A stretch of 64,000 nt of DNA from Lamellibrachia columna (Eukaryota > Annelida > Polychaeta > Sabellida > Siboglinidae). The notes under the pieces are model-generated. The model was given only the letters and a program-made list of their open reading frames with translations. It did not search any database and had not been told where the DNA came from. This document shows positions 56,440-64,000 of the stretch, one piece after another (the first letter of the stretch is position 1; each line of letters opens with the position of its first letter). The DNA lies in contig OY759264.1 of the NCBI GenBank assembly GCA_963662155.1, positions 10,493,931-10,557,930 of the forward strand, written 5' to 3'. A program made the position numbers and the translations under genes.

Positions 56440-56800
56440 TAGTTATATGCTATGCTAAAATATTGAGTCTTCAGTTTACTCTTAATCATTGCTACCATGC
56501 ACATCTTCTGGTAGGGAATTCCATAATTTAGGTGCAGCCACTTTAAAAGTCCAATCGCCCAGAGATTCCTGCTTTGTCTGTGGTATATTGAGTGTCAGAG
56601 CCTCATGAGATCTCAGTCCATAATGGACGGTTCTAGTAGTCAACATTTCCAACAGATACTGTGGACCATGACCACTTACTGCATTAAACTCAGCAAGCAT
56701 ATCTTGTATTTAATGCAAAATTCAACTGGCAACCAATGAAGAAATGTAGGAGCTATGAGGTTACAAAGCCAGCTTAAATGTACAAAGTCTGATTGTTTTT
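56440..56800 (-). mobile_element. LINE C-terminal relic
   Basis: The reverse strand reads GPQYLLEMLTTRTV, LRSHEALTLNIPQTK and DWTFKVAAPKLWNSLPEDV, the P-x-L-x-x-L ... LRS ... P-x-L-W-N-S-L-P signature at the end of many LINE ORF2 proteins. A 72-codon stretch is open; the rest is broken. Confidence 0.7.
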
Positions 56801-59800
56801 CATTATAAATCATGTTATATAACAAAAGTTATATATATTTTAACATGTTGTGTTTTAATTATAAAAACAATCAGATTGTGTGCAAGCTGTAGGTCTTTAA
56901 TAAAAGATATACTCCAAGCAGCCATGTTCAGGGCTAACACAGTCCATGGGTGTATTTCATGGGTCCACATGTTTCACATTTACCATGTGGGGGTCTTTTA
57001 CTTCCTCTGGCACAGACACCAAATAGAAGGGACCAACGGCTTTTAGGGTCTCATCCCATCACCCAACTTCCTATATCCAGGTAGGAAGCTCTACAGAATC
57101 AAGTGGAAACGACTGGCTGAAGACAGACTATAGCCTGGAAGATTGGTGAAGAGGCTTTCATCCAGATTGAATTGATACAAGCTGAACATCCCAAACAGAA
57201 ATATACCCATATATGCATGGGGCTATGCACTGATTTAAGTTCAGATTCCTTCGAAAGTGCACCAAAATGAATAACTTGGACTTAGGGGAGACAGCTGGAT
57301 ATATTGGACAGCCCTAGGGATGAGATAGTCCCTGCCTAATGTCCCTCCCCACTCAGCCAGCTGCTTACTGCACCCCTCATGTGGGAAAAGGCCAGCTGCC
57401 AGGGGACAATGGCTTCCCTCCATAAACCCTGATGGCACATCACTTAGCACATAAAATGGCATTCCTCAGTCTGGCTTAGTTTCCTGTGCCAGATGTCTTA
57501 CTGTCAGATGCTACATTTAATTTATTATAGCAATGTTATCATTTCCCAGCCCTCTCATCAGATTAAGCTCAACATTTCTTCACTAGTGTTAGATGTTCGG
57601 GCAATTCCTTTCAGTCCCCTAAATTTTGGTTAATTCACATATATATACCTGGCTCATGCATTGGGGTTAAACACTGAAGTCGCAGGAAAGGAAAATGTAA
57701 ACTGAATGCACCATAAAGTTGATGCAGTCTACATACAGTATAAATACAATACAATCTACAGTCTGAGGCATTAATCTGGTAATTGTTCAACAAAGAGGTG
57801 TATTAAATCACCTTTACGATTTAATTATTACACATTATTTCAATATGTCAACATTGTTTAGTTTCAGGTGTCTACAACAATAAACATGCTTCACTGCACA
57901 TCTCTCAATGGTTCATTTTATATCTGCTAGAAAACCACCTAAGTCCAGATTGCATAATTCCCCCAAGAGACCTACAGCTGTTCACAACCCCCACCCAAAT
58001 CACATGTTTCCCACTTCAGGAGTGTTATCTCCTAATTCCAGACATAATCTATCCCTGCAGGAGGGTGGAAATTCCCCAACAAATAGGGGCCCCTGATAAA
58101 GGAGGCAGCCGGTCCCCCTGGGGGGCTGTGGGCAACTCAACACAAAGAACAATGGCAGGTGCTGCCTCCTAGTGGCCAATTAATCACCATTTCTAAACAT
58201 TCTTCAGTGTGTAGAGGTGACATTGTTTTTGTCCAGTTACTCGAGTGTCTGCTGTTGCTCCCCACAGCAAAACTCAATAGAATTCAATGACACAAATTAC
58301 ACATTTATAAACTATTATTTTAAATCACTCAGATAAATAAATTTTACACGCACTGAAACCAATTTAGATTATTACATTACGTTTGGTTAACATTATCAGA
58401 GACGACAGAAATGGTTTGCTATTTTGGTATAGCTCAATCCTCTGCATGTTAACTAGATCAACATCTACAGATGAAAGTTCTGTTATATAGGTCAAATGCT
58501 ATGAAATGCCCACTCTCACTTTCCTGATGACCACAAGAAACCCTGATAATTCCACCTCACAATCTCCACACTTTCAGCAGCAAAGACAATCATCACATTC
58601 AATTTATTCTGCACAACACAGTTCAGACAGAAACTGATGAAAGCCTTCAATTCCCATTACAATCCACAGCAGTTGGTTGTAATAAATAAAGTCAGTTGAA
58701 AACGTCGAGAAATTATCATCGAAACCAGAGAACAACACTATATTATATGCAATCTCAGAAATTATCATCGAAACCAGAGAACAACACTATATTATTTGCA
58801 ATCTCAGAAATAGTCAAGAACGACAACTTAACTACTCTAAAGCATTCTGATTAAGAAGAGAATGATGTCTAAAACATATTACTTCATTCCAAAAACTTTC
58901 TCAGAATTGTACTTTTAGTTCAACACCCGTGTTATCCCTATGACTGAAGGGCACACAGTGCCACACACAGAAGAAGGGTGAATGTCATTACCCTTACCTT
59001 TTGACCCTGCAGCCAGAAGCCAGCCTGTTACCTGTCCTCCCTCCACATGAACAACCTATCCCTAGTTACCCAACTCTCAGCAGGGTAAACCTTACACTGG
59101 CCACAAAACTATGGTGGGGGTTATTTTCCTGACATGGGGGCAGCTGGCCATGGGGTGGTAGACACACCCCTTCCACCCTTATGGGCAGCCAGGTGTAATT
59201 TAATTAAACACTCATTTGCATGAGGGTCTTTAGACTGATTACAGCATATTACCTGGCATGAACCTGCCAGCTTCACACATCACCTGGATTTAATGAAGCA
59301 CGACTATTGTCTCAGTCATTCCAAACTGCTGAAGATTACGGGCAATTTTGTTGCAAATATGGCTACAGACAGGAAATCTAGATGACAGTTGGGAAAATAA
59401 GTAGCAATCCAACTGCATATTATCTTACTACCATTTCTTTGCTTCTCATCTAGTGACAATGAGTAGCTTCACAGCAAATATCGCAACAGGGCAGAAATAC
59501 AAGATGAGAATATAAATCGCTTCAAATAAGACAGTTGTATTTAGTATTTTATTGATCATATTTAACAGTCCCTCAATTAAATTTTTTCACTTGTCTTCTG
59601 TAATTTTTTTTACTTATCTAGTATCCACTATGACATGCTAGCTTGTTTGTACAAATTTACTATTTAGTTTTGGTATTAAATAACTTTTTACCTGATCCGA
59701 TAAAAATTCGACAAAACAATGACAAATGTGGACCAACTACAAACGCAGTTTTAAGGATCACGGCAACTGCAACATTATGTGAACTTTAGCATATAAAAGC

Positions 59801-60968
59801 TAGCTTTCTTGAACATGCCCACCTGTGAAATCCAACCGTAATGAAGATGTTAATCGAATTTCATGTAGTAGTGAAACTTGAGAACATTTAATGGAGGATG
59901 GTTATTATCACAACTGCACCTTCTCCACATCAACAGATTCTGACCCACCTGTTGAATCCACACACTCTATGGTTAATGACCAGTGTCAGGACTACAGGAA
60001 AGTCTGCATCTTGTTTCAAACAATTTACAGCATCCTGAGAAATAGGCAGTGATCCAAAACACAGGAAATTGCACCTATGTGCACCTTAAACGTAGCCTAT
60101 ATCCAGACAGGAACTGGATTGCATCATAGGTGTGTCAGCCATCTGGGCAACCTGCCAATTTCACAATGACCTCCACGTATAGTGCTTTCATTAAAACATA
60201 TAATTGCTCCATATTTAATCTAAGTTAAATACTAATGAAACAACCTTTGTGTTCTAGTTCCTGAAAAATAAGTCTCATCAACGATGTAATCGTACAAGAT
60301 TTTCATAAATATATGTGAACAAATACTGCAAGAAATATTTATGTACTTTTGCAATGGGGTATAGAGAGACAAACAACATGGATAGAGGCTAGAAACGTAA
60401 ACAATAAATGCAATTTATGGCATTAAACAGTACATTTTTATATGTGAACAGCGATTCTACAAATTGTTTACCCAAAAATTAATTAAATTTTTTTCCCCAC
60501 TCTTTCTCTATGAACTTTTTGATAAAACGCAATCTTCATAAATGTTTAGTATTTCACTATCTCACAATAAAATTTGCAGGTTTAATCAAATTTATGGCAA
60601 ACATTTATATCAGCTTGTCAAACACTGAGAACACTTGGAAAGGTGTTTGTTGTCAATCTTCTTGCAACTCATTTATTACAATTTATGCCAGATGCTAAAA
60701 CTCCACCCAGAAGACAAATGCAGACAGGACATTGGGTGAAATGATATGAGAAGGTTGTTGACAGCCTTGGACTTACATAACACAGTAGCATTGTATTTAA
60801 TCAGGCTTCAGGTGATGTAACGGAGCTAATTCCCCTCTTATATGGGGCATTTTGTTACTTGTCTTACACAACTGGCACCCCCCACACCCCTGCAGGAAAC
60901 ATAAAACCGAATTACCCAAACACTTGCAAATCACCCTGGCATTGCACAGAATAATTACAGCAGTGGGA
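56801..60968. other. Upstream of Cdc25 exon 1, middle part
   Basis: No exon or RNA gene supported. It contains a 49-bp tandem duplication (58709-58806, unit starting GAAATTATCATCG). Otherwise unassigned. Confidence 0.35.
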
Positions 60969-61105
60969 CAAAAACCCACAACTAGGACTTGTAATAACTC
61001 CCATAGCCACAAAAACCCACAACCAGGACTTGTAATAACTCCCACAGCCACAAAAACCCACAACCAGGACTTGTAATAACTCCCACAGCCATAAAAGCCC
61101 ACAAG
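60969..61105. repeat. 41-bp minisatellite, about 3.3 copies
   Basis: Unit ACCAGGACTTGTAATAACTC... repeats every 41 bp (60981, 61022, 61063). It produces glycine/tryptophan-rich reverse ORFs that are not genes. Confidence 0.85.
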
Positions 61106-61220
61106 GGCAATTGGATAGGTTATTTTCGAAGTTAATGATGTTTAATTTTTTATGACTCACATTTAAGAAATCTTCTGTATGAACATTCATTTTGGAGGTC
61201 TTTGGTTGGTTTCGTACCTA

Positions 61221-61254
61221 CCACCACCACCACCACCACCACCACCACCACACC
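61221..61254. repeat. CCA microsatellite
   Basis: Eleven or so CCA/CAC triplets in a row. Confidence 0.9.
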
Positions 61255-63879
61255 ATTGGACTAGTGAACTTCACTTGTCTAATTATATCAAATTAAGACC
61301 TCATCAAAGGCCACAATAATCACTAGATATCATCAATCACAGACAGTTTCCATTTTCTTGGCAGACATCCCTGCTTGTGAAGTGGTGATAGCAATTAAGT
61401 ACAGTCTAGTTATCCAGAACTTGATTACATTTTAATGAACTAAACATTCATTTATATCCACTCCATCATAATTATTCAGATTTTCCACTGCGCAGGTAAA
61501 TGCAGCCAACTATTGTATGCATTATTTTTTAACTAATCATTTGTTTGCATTATTTTAGCCAATCATTTTATTCAAATAAAAAAGTCTTATGGAACCACAA
61601 AATAAAAATACTTGCAATGACAACAGTTTTTCCACCCATGATTTTAATTATGACATTTCATTCTTGGCTTAAATAGTAAAATCGCACAGTATTTAATTGT
61701 GACAGTTTGTGCACAATTTTAACTGTAACATTTTGTGCACAATTTCAACTGTGACATTGCTCATGATTTAAACATCTGTCCCTGATTTCAATTGTGACAT
61801 TTTACCTCTAATTTCAACTGACATTTTTCCACCCACCATGGTGTAAATGCCCATCCCAATCTGGGGAAGACTGTCTACATCAGACTGCCAGATAGCACTT
61901 GGGTAAACAGATGACTCAAGTGTTCCCTATCTAAAACAGTAGGCAGACTTTGTATTGAAAGATTGAGAGGCACTGTTCAGTCTACAGAAGAGAACCCTTA
62001 ATTGCTTATACCAACATCATCCCTATACTGAACAGCAGTGCCAAGACTTGAGAAATCAGGGGCAGGTATTTCCCAATGTTAATCCCCCCTTTCCCAACAA
62101 AGGCCACTCAACCTGAAGGCATGCCATTGCAGGGAGGGGGGGTCCAAAGATGTCTTACACCCTTCCTCTTGGAAACACTAATTACCCCATCAGTGGCTTT
62201 GTTCCTGTTGCACCTGTGCCTAGTCCTGACATAAGACTTATGTAAACCCAACTTCCTGCTACATTTCTTGTGGGGTGTGCCAGGGGTGGGGCAATTAAAC
62301 TGACTCATTATGCCAATCAGAAGTCATCTTCACACCCTGTTCTGGCTTCCCAGGGTTGGAGCATCGGAATCCTTCCCATCTTGGAAACATCCAATCAAGT
62401 CTCCTCAACACTCGAATGCAAATCATGCTAAGAGATTACTTCAATTCATGCTAAGAGATTACTTCAATTCATGCTAAGAGATTAGTTCAAAAGCATGCAT
62501 AGATTTACGCTATCTACACACTGACATGCAACTTCCTAGACATCTCTCGAATGATTCCTATCTGAAAGATGCTGCAGGATGTCCAATATCTGGTCATCAA
62601 TATGGATCTGCTACTGTCCACTGTATCCATCTTTGTTCAAAGAGAATAAACTGGATCTGCCCTATCAGCCGGTCAGTGATACTGAGACACTGAGAACTGG
62701 AGAAATGTTATCAGGATAGTTCAACTCAGTTCTCATTGTAGCTGGGGTCACAGGAGCTTCCTATCAGTGATTCCAACTTTGATGTGCCAGTTAGTTTATC
62801 TACATCCACTACATTAAACTGATTGAACCATCTAGTTTAATTTCAGTTGTGATATTTTCCCCCTTTTCAACTTACTTTTTCTCCACCCACCATGGGGCAA
62901 TGCCCATCCCACTCTGTGGAAGACTTTGTCAGTCTTTGTAAAATCTGATCGCTTTTATCATAAAATAATTTTATATTGTATAAACCATATCTTGACTGCC
63001 CAATATCTTTGTGCTAATGAACTACAATTATTTATATAATCTCTTTCATTTGAATGTTTCACCTCACATATCATGTTTACAGTGCATGCTGAACGGCAAG
63101 GTCGATATTCATAAAAACAACGGTCAAATTATATTTAAAAACTGTGGTTCATTAAAACAAATTGGGGGAGTCAAGCTGTTTGAACTGCATAAACATGAAA
63201 ATAAAATGTCACACGTTCCACTTCACTGCACACACCACTATAAAATAAAACTTTTCGTAACATCAGGCAGGATTCAGTCACACACCAGTAATTACAGGCA
63301 GTTATAAGTAACATTAACAGTTAATGACACCAGCATGTGATGAAACCATATGTCTAGTGTCTGGTCATAAACTGGAGACAGTACATGACCTCCTGGGCCA
63401 TCTGTCATCTGTCACAGACAGGTAAGGTGACAGATGTACCCAGTGAACGTCCATATCTGGTGCTTTCTGGTAAGCTATAATGGATGGTCACAGCTGCACA
63501 GCTGGATGGCAGCCACACAATGAAAATTATACATATTCAGTGTTGAAAACACAACATTTCCTGCTATATGTTGCACAGTTGCACTAGCCACGCTGAACAT
63601 TCAATGTTAAATTAAACTAAATAATTCCTTAACTTTTCCCTGAATAAAATGTAATTTTCCATGACCACGGCAAACAATAAGCATGTGCTCAAAATTATAA
63701 ATCTTTCACAAAAAACGTTTATCATCCTTTCCAAATAGTTTTATCAGCTTTTTAACAGAGAAAAAGCCGTCTTAAATGCATTTCTCATTAAAAAAAATTT
63801 AATTTTCCACATGGGCCAAACGTTTTGCCATGGTTTTCAGTAAATTAAACTTTTCAAGAAATTATATAGAAGAAATTGC
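61255..63879. other. Upstream of Cdc25 exon 1, distal part
   Basis: No exon supported. It contains a 23-bp triplet repeat (62423-62489, unit TCATGCTAAGAGATTACTTCAAT) and, near 63095-63165, a single arm homologous to the inverted repeat at 47410-47600. Confidence 0.35.
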
Positions 63880-64000
63880 CTACCCTACGAGACATCCTGG
63901 ACAACAATGGATTTCCGTCCACCCCTACAACTGCCACAGAGCATCCCAGCGCACAGCAAGTTTGAAATCACCCGCCAAGAGATTATTATCAACATTTTTG
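63880..64000. other. GC-richer window edge, possible exon
   Basis: Composition shifts from AT-rich to balanced. On the reverse strand a donor-like G|GTAGGC lies at about 63887, so this could be a 5' exon of Cdc25; on the forward strand two of the three frames are open to the window edge. No frame gives a recognisable protein. Confidence 0.25.

Noticed and set aside
60797..61190. Trp/Gly/Val-rich ORFs of 92 and 101 codons
   Set aside because: Generated by the 41-bp minisatellite; both frames repeat the same unit.
60969..62489. Regularly spaced repeats that could suggest a CRISPR-like array
   Set aside because: The 41-bp and 23-bp repeats are head-to-tail minisatellites without unique spacers, and the genome is animal.

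Overview
ORGANISM. This is nuclear DNA from an AT-rich, intron-rich, transposon-dense animal genome. Genes are split by GT-AG introns, the window carries several LINE clades plus hAT-type and pogo-type DNA transposons, and it holds a NACHT-LRR (NLR) immune receptor gene and a Cdc25 phosphatase gene. The NLR is built from small phase-2 leucine-rich-repeat exons of 84-87 nt, as in NLRs of amphioxus and some other marine invertebrates. I favour a marine invertebrate, cephalochordate-like, but cannot name the species. LAYOUT. (1) 426-40447, + strand: an NLR gene. A large NACHT exon (426-2001) is followed by one LRR exon (2905-2988). Then comes a tandem array (about 6.9-23.8 kb) of roughly 2.17-kb units, each carrying two LRR exons (types A and B, six of each). 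Diverged A7 and B7 exons and a short C-terminal tail follow. All 18 exons fit one continuous reading frame of about 1009 codons; the N-terminal effector exon lies left of the window. (2) The introns are full of mobile DNA. Each array unit carries an antisense LINE relic that contains a 353-bp MITE. Unit 6 additionally holds a 3.9-kb pogo/Tigger-type transposon (19216-23140), and a 5'-truncated LINE with a 10-bp target duplication lies just after exon B6 (23787-26853). Two more LINEs lie in antisense at about 29.95-33.4 kb and 33.4-37.8 kb. Five further hAT-like elements are recognisable, four of them with 8-bp target-site duplications. (3) 45547-45854, +: the last exon of an unrecognised protein with two membrane segments. 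(4) 49463-54085, - strand: nine coding exons of Cdc25, convergent with the NLR, encoding about 417 residues including the rhodanese-like catalytic domain. (5) 54086-64000: non-coding sequence upstream of the first recognised Cdc25 exon, with minisatellites and LINE relics; a GC-richer segment at the window edge could be an exon. HOW IT FITS. The notable biology is the LRR cassette array. Introns of neighbouring units are almost identical, while the LRR exons differ, and nearly every difference changes an amino acid (24 variable codons with replacements, 2 silent). That pattern fits a receptor whose recognition surface is diversified while the unit is homogenised and copied. Because every LRR exon is flanked by phase-2 introns, units can be gained, lost or skipped without breaking the frame. 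The relative order of events can be read directly: LINE relic, then MITE, then unit amplification, then pogo insertion in unit 6. Comparisons were made by eye; no alignment, dN/dS or database search was run.
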